A stretch of 64,000 bases of DNA from Haloarcula ordinaria (GTDB lineage: Archaea > Halobacteriota > Halobacteria > Halobacteriales > Haloarculaceae), in contig NZ_CP119789.1 of NCBI RefSeq assembly GCF_029338275.1, positions 930,001 to 994,000 of the forward strand, given 5' to 3'. Positions 45,289 through 53,752 of this stretch are shown one piece after another. Both the position numbers and the translations under genes were made by a program. Below the pieces are notes generated by a model. That model worked only from the letters and a program-made list of their open reading frames with translations. It was not told where the DNA came from and did no database searches. Each line of letters opens with the position of its first letter. Position 1 is the first letter of the stretch.

Positions 45289-46359
45289 ATGCTTCACGTG
45301 GGCATCAACGGATTCGGCACGATCGGCAAGCGCGTCGCTGACGCGGTGCGTGCCCAACCGGATATGACAGTCGCGGGCGTCGCGAAGCGCTCGCCGAACT
45401 TCGAGGCCACCATCGCGACCGACCGGGGCTACAAACTCTATGCTGCCGGTCCCGACGGTCGCGACCCCTTCGAAGCCGCCGGCCTCCCGACCGCCGGGAC
45501 GGTTCACGACCTCGTCGCCGCCAGTGACGTCGTCGTCGATGCGACCCCGAGCGGCGTCGGCGCCGAGAACGCGGCGCTCTACGCCGAGTACGACACACCG
45601 GCTATCTTCCAGGGCGGCGAGGACGCCGACGTCGCCGACGTGAGTTTCAACGCTCGGGCGAACTACGACGCCGCCGTCGGTGCCGACTCCGCCCGCGTCG
45701 TCTCCTGTAACACGACCGGTCTCTCGCGCCTGTTCGCCCCCATCGAGGAGGCTTACGGCATCGAGAAAGCCCGCGTGACGCTCGTCCGCCGTGGCGGCGA
45801 CCCGGGCGACACCAGCCGCGGGCCCATCAACGACACGCTCCCGGACCCCGTCGAGATTCCCTCCCACCACGGCCCGGACGTCCAGACGGTCTTCCCCGAC
45901 CTCGACATCGACACGATGGGGATGAAGGTGCCCACGACGCAGATGCACACCCACTCGGTCAACGTCACACTCGAGTCCGAACCGACAGCCGAGGCCGTCA
46001 AGGACCTCCTCGCTCGCGAGTCCCGGCTCTTCCTCATCCCCGAGTCCCTCGGTATCGACGGCACGGGGAAGATCAAGGAGTACACGCGCGACGCCGGCCG
46101 CTCTCGCGGCGACGTCTGGGAGAACTGCATCTGGGCCGAGTCGGTCACCGTCCAGGGCCGTGACCTCTATCTGTTCCAGGCCATCCACCAGGAGTCCGAC
46201 GTGGTCCCGGAGAACATCGACGCCGTTCGGGCGCTCTCCCGACGGACGGCCAGCGCCGAACAGAGCATGATGCGGACGGACGACGCGCTGGGCATCGGCC
46301 GCGGGTTGGTCAAACACGAGGGGATGCCCCAACGGGCCGATAGTCTCGCCGACGACTGA
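45289..46359 (+). CDS. gap: Type II (archaeal) glyceraldehyde-3-phosphate dehydrogenase
   Basis: 356 aa. [16 protein letters not shown] is the cofactor-binding start, [12 protein letters not shown] contains the catalytic cysteine, and [13 protein letters not shown] is specific to the archaeal phosphorylating GAPDH, unrelated in detail to the bacterial type. In haloarchaea this enzyme serves mainly gluconeogenesis. The ATG at 45289 is chosen over a frame opening at 45154. The upstream sequence (45225-45262) is AT-rich and presumably the promoter. Confidence 0.93.
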   Translation: MLHVGINGFGTIGKRVADAVRAQPDMTVAGVAKRSPNFEATIATDRGYKLYAAGPDGRDPFEAAGLPTAGTVHDLVAASDVVVDATPSGVGAENAALYAEYDTPAIFQGGEDADVADVSFNARANYDAAVGADSARVVSCNTTGLSRLFAPIEEAYGIEKARVTLVRRGGDPGDTSRGPINDTLPDPVEIPSHHGPDVQTVFPDLDIDTMGMKVPTTQMHTHSVNVTLESEPTAEAVKDLLARESRLFLIPESLGIDGTGKIKEYTRDAGRSRGDVWENCIWAESVTVQGRDLYLFQAIHQESDVVPENIDAVRALSRRTASAEQSMMRTDDALGIGRGLVKHEGMPQRADSLADD

Positions 46360-46479
46360 GCCCACGACCTGCCTCACCGGAGCCGCGTCCGATACCGACC
46401 CGCGCAGTAGCGTCGACCGCCTTGTTTCTCAGTGCAGTGTCACTCGCGAGCGACGGCCATACCCCGTCACGCTGCTGGC

Positions 46480-46971
46480 TCACCCCATATCGTGGAACGT
46501 CACCGCGCCGCGCTCGGTGTCGAGCGTCGCCACGGAGAAGGGGTCCGGTGCCGGCGGGATGGCGATGCCGCCGGGATTGATTCGCACGGTCCCCTCTTCT
46601 TCCTCGGTCCCTGCCTCGTGGGTGTGGCCGTGGACCACGTAGTCGTAGGTGCCACACTCCATCAGCGCGTCGACGATGGCCCCGCTGGTTCCGTGGTAGA
46701 CAGCTAGCTCGGCTCCGTCGAGGCGCAGTTCGCCCATCTCGCCGAGGTAGGTGCCGAACGACTCGACGGTACTCTCGACGGCCCACTCGCCGTCGTTGTT
46801 ACCCCGGACCGCGTAGAAGTCCCAGTCACCGTCGAACGGCGTCACCGAGAAGGGCGCGACGAAGTCGCCACAGTGGACGACCGTCTCGCAGTCCTCGCGC
46901 TCGAACGTCTCGACGGCCGCCTCGACTTGCTCCAGGTTGTCGTGTGTGTCAGAAACGATGCCGATATCCAT
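46480..46971 (-). CDS. YfcE/MJ0936-type metallophosphoesterase
   Basis: 163 aa. MDIGIVSDTHDN, VHCGDF, VRGNNDGE, YVVHGHTH and NPGG form the complete metal-ligand set of calcineurin-like phosphodiesterases. Small members hydrolyse cyclic nucleotides or model phosphodiesters. The ATG at 46971 fits the family exactly; the frame upstream to 47169 is unrelated. Confidence 0.92.
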   Translation of the reverse strand: MDIGIVSDTHDNLEQVEAAVETFEREDCETVVHCGDFVAPFSVTPFDGDWDFYAVRGNNDGEWAVESTVESFGTYLGEMGELRLDGAELAVYHGTSGAIVDALMECGTYDYVVHGHTHEAGTEEEEGTVRINPGGIAIPPAPDPFSVATLDTERGAVTFHDMG

Positions 46972-47181
46972 GCGTGTGTGTTCCGCTGGCGGCCCCAAGA
47001 ACGTATGGCTCTGGCGACAGGAGTGCTCGGTTTCGGAGCCCCGGGTCCTGTCGAAGTCTCCACAGGCCCATAGCAAACTCAGTGTGGCAGACAGAGCGTG
47101 AATATCGACGGTCGGAACGCAGCGGGTTAATAATCCGATAGCATAAGGATTAATATAATCCGCTTGCAAGACGATTTTGCA

Positions 47182-47796
47182 ATGGCTCGGGATTTGCCAA
47201 CCACAGAACGGTATGCGAGCGAGTTGGCCGAATCGATCGACAAACAGCGTTACGCCACCTTGGTGCAGTCTGTTGGCGACCAGTTGAACGGCAGAAAGGA
47301 CCGGTTCGATAAGTCCGATATCATCGAACGGTGCCTCGAAGTGTACAGCGACGGGCGGCTGCAGTGGGTCGACGACGTCAAACGAGATTTCGTCGATACA
47401 GTGCTGGGATGGGACATCGAGTTCAAGTACGAACAGAACGTGTTGTTTACTAACGTCCGCCAGAACCCCCGGAACCCGAATCTACGGCTGATTAATAACC
47501 TCGGAGAAAAAACCCAGATAGATCCGGAGGAGTTAGCCGACTTCTTCGTCGTCGGACAGCAGGACTCGATGGGTGTCATCTCGAAACGGACGATTCTCGA
47601 CGACGACAGTCCGTCCGAACTCGACTTCGATGCTGACGCAGTTATCGGTGACTTCTACTTCGACGATATCGAGATCGTCTTTCGGCCCGAAGAAATCGGT
47701 GAGATACGGACAGTGGACGTAGACTACAAGCGACGGAAGATGGAGATGCAGATGGACCTCATCGAATCGATCTCTGCCGCTGGAACTGGACGGTAG
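47182..47796 (+). CDS. Uncharacterised protein, possible PD-(D/E)XK-type nuclease
   Basis: 204 aa, predicted soluble. No family recognised with confidence. The middle holds DFVDTVLGWDIEFKYEQ, where Glu80-x-Lys82 with upstream acids (Asp65, Asp69, Asp72, Asp78) could be a PD-(D/E)XK site, followed by a hydrophobic strand after Asp120 (ADFFVVGQQDSMGVISK) like that of orphan restriction enzymes. Base use is clearly more AT-rich than the neighbours, which suggests transfer. A TATA-rich upstream region (about 47135-47160) looks like its promoter; an in-frame TTG at 47164 is an alternative start. No methyltransferase is adjacent. Confidence 0.55.
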   Translation: MARDLPTTERYASELAESIDKQRYATLVQSVGDQLNGRKDRFDKSDIIERCLEVYSDGRLQWVDDVKRDFVDTVLGWDIEFKYEQNVLFTNVRQNPRNPNLRLINNLGEKTQIDPEELADFFVVGQQDSMGVISKRTILDDDSPSELDFDADAVIGDFYFDDIEIVFRPEEIGEIRTVDVDYKRRKMEMQMDLIESISAAGTGR

Positions 47797-48113
47797 ACGT
47801 CCGAAGAACCCTACCAGGGTAGCTGCGTATCCATCTCGCGGCAGTCACTGCGCGATATACACCCTGTATCCAGCACGGTCCCCTGGAACTGGTACCGATG
47901 GATGGTTTTGCCGAGACGAGACTCCCCGGTTCGCAGAGTCAGAACGCCCCGCCGTGGACTGACCACTCGGGTGAACTGACCGGGGTGGTCGGTTGTGCGA
48001 GTAGGGCAGCGTAGTTGACCGTGGCGTTCTGGTTGTCATGGTCATTGTTCCACGACGCTCCTGCCTTACGCCGTCCCGCACGCCTTTTATCCGGGTACCG
48101 CCAACCCCTGTGC
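47797..48113. other. Intergenic region
   Basis: About 317 nt without a supported gene. The right end carries a TATA-like TTTTAT (48085-48090) about 27 nt before the ATG at 48114. Several short GC-rich self-complementary runs occur (for example ACCCTACCAGGGT at about 47809-47821), which may end the upstream transcript. Nothing else recognised. Confidence 0.5.
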
Positions 48114-48362
48114 ATGCCCCAGGGTATTCTCGATACCATCGGCCTGCTGACGGTGCTGGTCTTCGCCATCCCCGTCGCGCTGTTCGGGGCCGAACACCTC
48201 GTCCGCGGCGAGATTCTCGCGGGACTCGTCTTCGTCGGTATCGCCGGGCTGATGGTCGCTATCGAGCAGTACCTGACGACGCCGACGGACGTCCCCGGGA
48301 TGGTCGCCGAGAAGACCGTCGGGGCCGTCGTGAAGACCGACGACGGGGACGAGGAGGACTAG
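48114..48362 (+). CDS. Small two-helix membrane protein (DUF7533-like)
   Basis: 82 aa with two hydrophobic helices (about residues 7-25 and 33-50), then [20 protein letters not shown] and an acidic tail. The pattern [21 protein letters not shown] matches a conserved haloarchaeal family (DUF7533, from memory). Function unknown. Leaderless start. Its stop codon overlaps the stop of the convergent PIN gene in a shared CTAG. Confidence 0.7.
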   Translation: MPQGILDTIGLLTVLVFAIPVALFGAEHLVRGEILAGLVFVGIAGLMVAIEQYLTTPTDVPGMVAEKTVGAVVKTDDGDEED

Positions 48363-49033
48363 GTCTCGTCGCGCCAGCGGTCCGGGTCGTCGGCCGCGAG
48401 GTACTCACGCAGGAGCGACGGGAACGCCCGCCCTTTCAGATATCGCAGGCCGAAGTCCTCGGCCCAATTGATGATGCCCTTGTCCTCCGTGACGACGCCG
48501 GCGTCGAGCTCGCGGGCCAGTATCAGCAGGTCGAAGTCCTCCCGTGAGTCCAGCACGCCCTGCCGGAGGGTGTCGCGGTACTCGTCGCGTAGCTCCGAGA
48601 TGACCGCATCGACCTGCGTCATGTGGTCGTGGTCCTCGACCGTCTCGGCTCTCGACTCCTCGGCCTTTCGGACGGCCTTCTCCGAGACGCGAAGACCGCG
48701 ATTGACACGGTCGGACATCTCGTCGATGAACTTGTAGACGAGTTCGGCGGGAATCATCACCTCGTAGTGCGCGGGCGACTTCGTGATGACCCACGTGTCG
48801 AGTTTCGTCAGCACCTCGTCGCTGACCGCCCGGTCGTCCAGCATCGTCGTCAGCTCGTCCTTGATAGAGGGCGGCATGTAACAGGAGATGTTGTGGATCT
48901 GCTTCGCCGAGGCGATGAGCTCGAGCAGGTCGAGACAGGCCGTCTCGAGGTCGCCGTCCGGGCCGCGTATCTCCGTCGTGAGAAACAGCGACGTATCGAG
49001 CACGAAGCGTTGTTTGAGCGGGCGCTCGGCCAT
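48359..49033 (-). CDS. PIN-domain RNA ligase partner protein
   Basis: 224 aa. [12 protein letters not shown] supplies the first conserved Asp; further acidic residues are in [22 protein letters not shown], the PIN nuclease pattern. It belongs to the archaeal family always found beside the ATP-dependent RNA ligase, here encoded divergently 91 nt away. The natural RNA substrate is unknown; a cut-and-seal system is a reasonable idea. The ATG at 49033 ([10 protein letters not shown]) is chosen over a longer frame. Confidence 0.87.
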   Translation of the reverse strand: MAERPLKQRFVLDTSLFLTTEIRGPDGDLETACLDLLELIASAKQIHNISCYMPPSIKDELTTMLDDRAVSDEVLTKLDTWVITKSPAHYEVMIPAELVYKFIDEMSDRVNRGLRVSEKAVRKAEESRAETVEDHDHMTQVDAVISELRDEYRDTLRQGVLDSREDFDLLILARELDAGVVTEDKGIINWAEDFGLRYLKGRAFPSLLREYLAADDPDRWRDET

Positions 49034-49124
49034 ACCGGCCCTTTCGGCCTCCGAGGAGATAGAACCATGGGCGAAGAGTAGTTGTCTCGACAACACTTTA
49101 CTCGCGTGCGAACCTACCGCCCAC

Positions 49125-50240
49125 ATGGACGACGACTGGGCGACCGTGTTGGAACTGGCGGACGTCGACCCCGAGGACCTGCTCGAACACTTCGACCGGG
49201 CGTGGTTCCGGGGTCGGGAGTACCGGCACCTCACGGACGCCCGCCACGGCGTCGAGCTGGGCACCGCACTCGTGGGTGACGCCGTCGTCCGCGGGTTCCC
49301 GTCGATTCCTCGCGCCCTCGTCCTCGAGACGGCCGTCCCGGCGCAGTTCGACGGGCCGGTCATCGTCGAGGAGAAACTCAACGGCTACAACGTCCGTGTC
49401 GCGCGAATCGACGGTGACTTACTCGCGTTCACTCGTCGGGGCTACATCTGCCCGTACACGACGGCCGCGCTGGAAGACCGGTTCGAGCCGACCGCGTTCT
49501 TCGACGACCACCCCGACTGGATGCTCTGTGGCGAGCTCGTCGGCCCCGACAACCCCTACACGACCCACGACTACGCGGAGGTCGAGTCTGCGGCGTTCTA
49601 CGTGTTCGGCGTCCGGGACCGGGCGACCGGCGACCCGCTGGTCCCCGAACGCCGCCGGGACGTGTGTACCCAGTACGACCTCGACGCCGTGCCGTACTTC
49701 GGGACGTTCGACCCGGAAGCGGCCGCCTCGGCGGTTCACGACGTGCTCGCCGACCTGGACGCTCGCGGCCGTGAAGGCGTCGTCCTCAAGTCGGCCGACG
49801 GTCGTCGGGCGCTGAAGTACACCACGAGCACTATCCACCGCACCGACCTCGCACACGCCTTCTCGCTCCCCTTCGACTACGGTCGTGACTTCCTGTTCAC
49901 CCGCGTCGTCCGCGAGGCGTTCCAGGCCGTCGAGCGCGACGAGGACCCGTCGACTGTCCGGGACCGCGGCCGCGACCTGGGCGAGGCGATTCTCGCGCCG
50001 GCCGTCGAGACCATCCGGGCCGTCGCCGCCGACGAGCTCGTCGGCGAGGCACACACCGTCCGGGGCGACCCGGCCGTTCTCGACGCGCTGCTCTCGTACT
50101 TCCGGGACCAGGGCCTCCAGGTGGTCGTCGACCGTGACGAACGGACCGACGGCGAGCGGGTCGTCGAGTTCACCAAGGTGGCACGGGCGACACAGGACAA
50201 GACAGCGTACTACCTGGAGGGCGGGACAGTCGACGAGTAG
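49125..50240 (+). CDS. ATP-dependent RNA ligase (archaeal Rnl3-type)
   Basis: 371 aa nucleotidyltransferase. Motif [11 protein letters not shown] gives Lys84 as the AMP-bound residue; further motifs are [43 protein letters not shown]-terminal alpha-helical dimerisation domain follows. Archaeal relatives (Pyrococcus, Methanothermobacter) ligate or circularise single-stranded RNA. The start follows a TATA-like region near 49097. Divergent to the PIN partner. Confidence 0.9.
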   Translation: MDDDWATVLELADVDPEDLLEHFDRAWFRGREYRHLTDARHGVELGTALVGDAVVRGFPSIPRALVLETAVPAQFDGPVIVEEKLNGYNVRVARIDGDLLAFTRRGYICPYTTAALEDRFEPTAFFDDHPDWMLCGELVGPDNPYTTHDYAEVESAAFYVFGVRDRATGDPLVPERRRDVCTQYDLDAVPYFGTFDPEAAASAVHDVLADLDARGREGVVLKSADGRRALKYTTSTIHRTDLAHAFSLPFDYGRDFLFTRVVREAFQAVERDEDPSTVRDRGRDLGEAILAPAVETIRAVAADELVGEAHTVRGDPAVLDALLSYFRDQGLQVVVDRDERTDGERVVEFTKVARATQDKTAYYLEGGTVDE

Positions 50241-50246
50241 CCGGCC

Positions 50247-52091
50247 TCAGTCGGCGGCGACGGCCTCGCCGGCCTCGTCGAGCAGGTCTTCGATGTCGCG
50301 GTCGGTCAGATGGTTCTCGAGCAGGACGCCGATCGGGAGCGTGGGCGCGCCGTCGACGAGGTTCTCCATCAGGACCAGCCGTTCACGCGCCCGCGACATC
50401 CCGACGTAGAACACCCGGCGCTCGTTGTCCGTCAGGACCGGGACTGGGCTGGTGTGTTTCGTGAACTCGTCGACCCCGGGCACCTCGATGCCCTGCTGGT
50501 CGACCGTCGCGGCCATCTGTTCGACGACTTTCTCGGTGAGGTCCGTCCCCACGAACACGTGGTCGGCCTCCCGCCCCTTCGCGGAGTGAATCGTCCCGAG
50601 CCGGACGCGGTCGGGGTCCAGACCCCGATAGTCGCCCTTGAAGTAGGCGTCGACGGAGCGCTCCTGGAAGTTGGTCACCTTCCGGAGCATGTCCGAGGCC
50701 GAGGCCGGATCGGGGACGAACGGGACGTGCTCGCGCACCAGGTCGGGCGATATCGCTATCTCGGCGATGTCCGCGTCCTCGCCGTGGTCGTCTGCGACCT
50801 CCTCCAGCGCGTCGAAGAAGTCGTCGCGCTCACCGGTCCCGAACGCGGAGTCGGCGAGCATGTCGGCCAGGCGACGGCCCTGCAGGACCGTCAGCTGCTC
50901 GTCGTTCTCCATCGCCTCGACTGCGCGGACGTACTGGGTCAGCCGGTCGGTCCACATCCGCTGGTCGGTCAGACAGGAGAAGGGGATCCCGTTGCCGATG
51001 AACTCGTCCATGAACTGGAACATCTGGTAGCGCGCCCGGAACAGCACCATCACCGTCTCGTCGGATTGCTCGACGGTCTTGGTGACGTTCCGCGAGAGGT
51101 CGAACATCGAGGGGTTCTGGACCGCCTCGACGCGGCCGCCCTCCTTGCGCGGGTTGAGGTCTTTCTCCTGGCGCTTCTCGATGTGGCGCACCTCGCGGTT
51201 GACCACGTTGAGGATGCGCGAGGGGAGCCGGTAGGAGTTGGGCAGAATCTCGTCCTGCGTGACCTCCTCTTCTAAGAGCAGGTCGGGGTCGGCGCCCTGC
51301 CAGGCGTAGACGACCTGGTCGTCGTCGCCGGCGATGAGCACCCGCTTCATGTGGGGTTTCCACTCCTCGTAGACGTCGTACTGCAGGGTCGTGATGTCCT
51401 GGAACTCGTCGATGATGAGGTAGTCGACGTTCGGGAGCAGGGAGCGCTGGGCGACCCGTTCGAGCATGTCGGCGAAGCCGGTCAGGCCGTTGTCGCCCTT
51501 GTGGGTCCGCCAGGCACGGATGGCGTTCGGGACGTCCACCCGGTCGTCGTCGGTCGGCCACGTCGGGGTGTACTTGTTACCCGTCTGTGCCCGGTCGTCG
51601 ATTTCGGGGGGGAGCCGGACCTCCTCCTCGTCCCACTTGAACGGGACGTCGTACCAGTCGGCGACGTCCCGGCGGGTCCGCTGGAGCCACTGGCTCGTCG
51701 CGATGATCTTGTTACCCAGCGTCGTCGAGCGTGCCGACCGGCGTCGCGAGCCCTCGTACTCGTCTTCGAACTCGAGGCCGTAGTTCTCGCAGAACTCCTC
51801 CTTGTCCTTCTCGCCGACGACGTCGCCCCGTGAGAGGTTGAGCAGTTCGTAGGCCTTCGCGTGCATCGTCGAGACGTTGCCACGGAGCGCCCGGGGCGAG
51901 AGGTCCAGTCGTTCGGCCAGTCGTTCGCGGATCTCGGCCGCCGCGGCACGCGTGTAGGAGACCACGAGGACGTCCCGGAACTCGACGTCGTCGTCTTCGA
52001 GTATCTCTTCGACGCGGTCCAGGAGCGCTGTCGTCTTCCCACTGCCGGGCCCACCGAACAGGCGGACGACCTCGGTGGTCGAATCGGTCAT
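50247..52091 (-). CDS. UvrD/Rep-family ATP-dependent helicase
   Basis: 614 aa superfamily 1 helicase. Motif I FGGPGSGKTTALL, motif Ia region VSYTRAAAAEIRERL, motif II LIIDEFQDIT, motif III AGDDDQVVYAWQGADP, and C-terminal TIHSAKGREADHVFVG and RRVFYVGMSRARERL. It likely unwinds 3'-tailed DNA in repair or removes proteins from DNA. The ATG at 52091 (MTDSTTEVVRL) fits better than an earlier one at 52115. Ends 6 nt after the convergent RNA ligase gene. Confidence 0.93.
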   Translation of the reverse strand: MTDSTTEVVRLFGGPGSGKTTALLDRVEEILEDDDVEFRDVLVVSYTRAAAAEIRERLAERLDLSPRALRGNVSTMHAKAYELLNLSRGDVVGEKDKEEFCENYGLEFEDEYEGSRRRSARSTTLGNKIIATSQWLQRTRRDVADWYDVPFKWDEEEVRLPPEIDDRAQTGNKYTPTWPTDDDRVDVPNAIRAWRTHKGDNGLTGFADMLERVAQRSLLPNVDYLIIDEFQDITTLQYDVYEEWKPHMKRVLIAGDDDQVVYAWQGADPDLLLEEEVTQDEILPNSYRLPSRILNVVNREVRHIEKRQEKDLNPRKEGGRVEAVQNPSMFDLSRNVTKTVEQSDETVMVLFRARYQMFQFMDEFIGNGIPFSCLTDQRMWTDRLTQYVRAVEAMENDEQLTVLQGRRLADMLADSAFGTGERDDFFDALEEVADDHGEDADIAEIAISPDLVREHVPFVPDPASASDMLRKVTNFQERSVDAYFKGDYRGLDPDRVRLGTIHSAKGREADHVFVGTDLTEKVVEQMAATVDQQGIEVPGVDEFTKHTSPVPVLTDNERRVFYVGMSRARERLVLMENLVDGAPTLPIGVLLENHLTDRDIEDLLDEAGEAVAAD

Positions 52092-52167
52092 TGGGCCTAG
52101 ACTAAGGCCCCGCAACTATAAACGACGTGCTTTGGAAAACGAGTGTGTCACCCTCACGTGGCCCGGT

Positions 52168-52326
52168 CTACGGATGTCGCGGTGAGCGCGCGTCTCTGAC
52201 CTCCGAGCCGTCTCGAATCTTGTCTTCGCAGGCCGGGCAGATTCTGGGGTCGCTGACCTCCGGTGGGGTGAAGACGCGCACGTAGTCCTTCGTCACGAAT
52301 CCACCGCAGTTCTGGCATTCGGGCAT
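52168..52326 (-). CDS. DUF7563-like small zinc-finger protein
   Basis: 52 aa. The reverse strand from the ATG at 52326 reads MPECQNCGGFVTKDYVRVF, then a CPAC knuckle (Cys30, Cys33) and EDKIRDGSEVRDARSPR, a pattern repeated in many haloarchaeal genomes (DUF7563, from memory). The two CxxC pairs should bind one zinc. Probably regulatory or a nucleic-acid binder; function not known. It is the short gene in frame with conserved codons, unlike longer overlapping frames here. Confidence 0.82.
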   Translation of the reverse strand: MPECQNCGGFVTKDYVRVFTPPEVSDPRICPACEDKIRDGSEVRDARSPRHP

Positions 52327-52393
52327 GGATACTTCTCACATTGTTACCAAGTCACATATACTTATCGTTGAAACTGAACGTCAGGTTATTTGA

Positions 52394-52693
52394 CTATCTG
52401 TACAGCGAGACGTACAGCATCGCGAACCCGATGATGAACGGGATGGTCTCGGACATCTGGAAGAAGACGTTCACCAGCGGGTCGACGTTTCCGGCCCCCA
52501 GCTGCGTGATGACGCTGCCGACGGCGACACCCATGCTGATGAACGCGAAGCCGAGGAATGCGTACTGTAGGCGTTCAGAGGGGCGCTTGCGGTAGGCCTG
52601 GAAACTGATGAGTGTGATACCGAGCGTCAGACCGAACACGGCCATCCGCATCAGGACGAGGAGGCCTCTGGCGAGAACGACGCCTTCGACCAC
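52394..52693 (-). CDS. Small membrane protein (DUF7521-like)
   Basis: 99 aa with three hydrophobic helices (about residues 12-32, 44-65 and 78-97). RMAVFGLTLGITLISFQAYR and LQYAFLGFAFISMGVAVG are typical of a haloarchaeal family regularly paired with a winged-helix regulator, encoded just upstream here (33 nt gap). It may sense a membrane signal; function unknown. Confidence 0.75.
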   Translation of the reverse strand: MVEGVVLARGLLVLMRMAVFGLTLGITLISFQAYRKRPSERLQYAFLGFAFISMGVAVGSVITQLGAGNVDPLVNVFFQMSETIPFIIGFAMLYVSLYR

Positions 52694-52726
52694 GGCGTCA
52701 CCACCCCCTCCCCGGCTGTGCCCGGT

Positions 52727-53077
52727 TCATTCCGGATTCAGCTCGTCCCAGAGCTGACTGAACCGGTCCGGGAGGTTCTCCTCGCGGTAGATGCGGACCT
52801 TGTACTCTTCGTCTTCCAGCGAGATGACCGTCGAATCGAAGTTCGACTCGTAGACCTTGTAGTGGTTGCCGTCGTCGGCCACCAGCGTCTGGTCGGTGAC
52901 CAGGTCGTACTCGTCTAACAGCTCGATGCGACGGTACACCGTCGGGAGCGACAGGTCGCACTCGTCGGCGAGCTCCTTCGCTGACCGGGGCTCTCGGCTG
53001 ATAGCGGCCAGGACACGACGGGCGTGGGAATCGCCGATCGTGTCCAGGATCTCCTCGATGCTCTTGTCCTCGGACAC
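52727..53077 (-). CDS. Winged-helix (ArsR-like) transcriptional regulator
   Basis: 116 aa. IGDSHARRVLAAISREPRSA then KELADECDLSLPTVYRRIELL is a clear winged helix-turn-helix of the ArsR-like haloarchaeal type, followed by a short wing and a beta-rich C-terminus (YKVYESNFDSTVISLEDEE). Probably co-transcribed with the downstream membrane protein gene, suggesting a membrane-linked switch. No metal-binding cysteines. Confidence 0.88.
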   Translation of the reverse strand: MSEDKSIEEILDTIGDSHARRVLAAISREPRSAKELADECDLSLPTVYRRIELLDEYDLVTDQTLVADDGNHYKVYESNFDSTVISLEDEEYKVRIYREENLPDRFSQLWDELNPE

Positions 53078-53471
53078 TGGTTCAGACTACTCCTCGTCTC
53101 ACATAAGCGTTCGTGAGAGCGCGTCGACAGTACGGCCGGATGCCCCGGCGCGTCGCGGCGCTTCGGCCGACGACTCACAGCCGACGAACGAGCGGGATGT
53201 GTCTTCACGCTCAGAAAACGCTCACGTGGCTATATGCCGGCGGCCACCATCGGGACGCTTGCAGTTGCTGGTCAGGTGTGAGGCCGTCGCCGTCGGTCGA
53301 TATCCCCGCGACGTCGGCCTCGTGACCCAGCGCCTGACCTGGCTTCGCCGGCCGACGACTGACCCCCGTCGGCCGGCGACGCTGCGTTCTTTCGATGTAT
53401 CGTCACGCCGACCGAGAGACAGGGCTGTTCAGGTCGCGTCGTCGACGGAGAAGGCCGCTACCGCGGCGGCG
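53078..53471. other. 394-nt intergenic region with a strong hairpin
   Basis: No coding frame is convincing. It includes TCGCCGGCCGAC (53345-53356) and GTCGGCCGGCGA (53368-53379), a perfect 12-bp inverted repeat with an 11-nt loop. There is no T-run after the hairpin, so it is not an ordinary terminator. A TATATGCC-like motif lies near 53231. Could hold a small RNA or be gene debris. Confidence 0.5.
53345..53379. repeat. Perfect 12-bp inverted repeat (hairpin)
   Basis: Arms TCGCCGGCCGAC and GTCGGCCGGCGA, spacer GACTGACCCCC. The stem is almost all G-C and would fold stably at high salt. Lies in non-coding DNA between the HVO_0416-family gene and the winged-helix gene. Confidence 0.8.
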
Positions 53472-53651
53472 TCAGTTTACCGGTGTCCAGCCACACACCG
53501 AGCACTCGCTCGCGGCCGACCCGTGCAGGCCGCCACAGTCCGGACACTGTTTCTTGTTATAGTTGTCTTCCCAACCTGTTTCCTCAACGTCGTGTCCGCG
53601 CTGGGTGAGAAACTCGTCGAACATGTCGTCGGGACTCGGTGCGCTCGCCAT
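53472..53651 (-). CDS. HVO_0416-family zinc-finger protein
   Basis: 59 aa, on the reverse strand from the ATG at 53651: an acidic N-terminus (DDMFDEFLTQRGHDVEE), GW, then NYNKKQCPDCGGLH and CSVCGW. The two CxxC pairs (CPDC, CSVC) form a zinc ribbon. This family is conserved across haloarchaea (HVO_0416); role unknown. A TATA-like CTTGAAATACTG lies 27 nt upstream on the reverse strand, and a short palindrome TGGTAT-GCT-ATACCA (53655-53669) falls between them. Confidence 0.85.
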   Translation of the reverse strand: MASAPSPDDMFDEFLTQRGHDVEETGWEDNYNKKQCPDCGGLHGSAASECSVCGWTPVN

Positions 53652-53654
53652 ACA

Positions 53655-53669
53655 TGGTATGCTATACCA
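53655..53669 (-). promoter_or_regulatory. Short palindrome at the start of the HVO_0416-family gene
   Basis: TGGTAT and ATACCA, separated by GCT, lie between the putative TATA box (about 53675-53686) and the ATG at 53651, over the expected transcription start. Possibly an operator; a 6-bp arm can also arise by chance. Confidence 0.35.
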
Positions 53670-53752
53670 CGACAGTATTTCAAGCTACTGGTACTGTCTC
53701 TCATTGCCACGGTACGCTGTAGCACTGTTCGGGAACTGACCCGAACTCGAGG

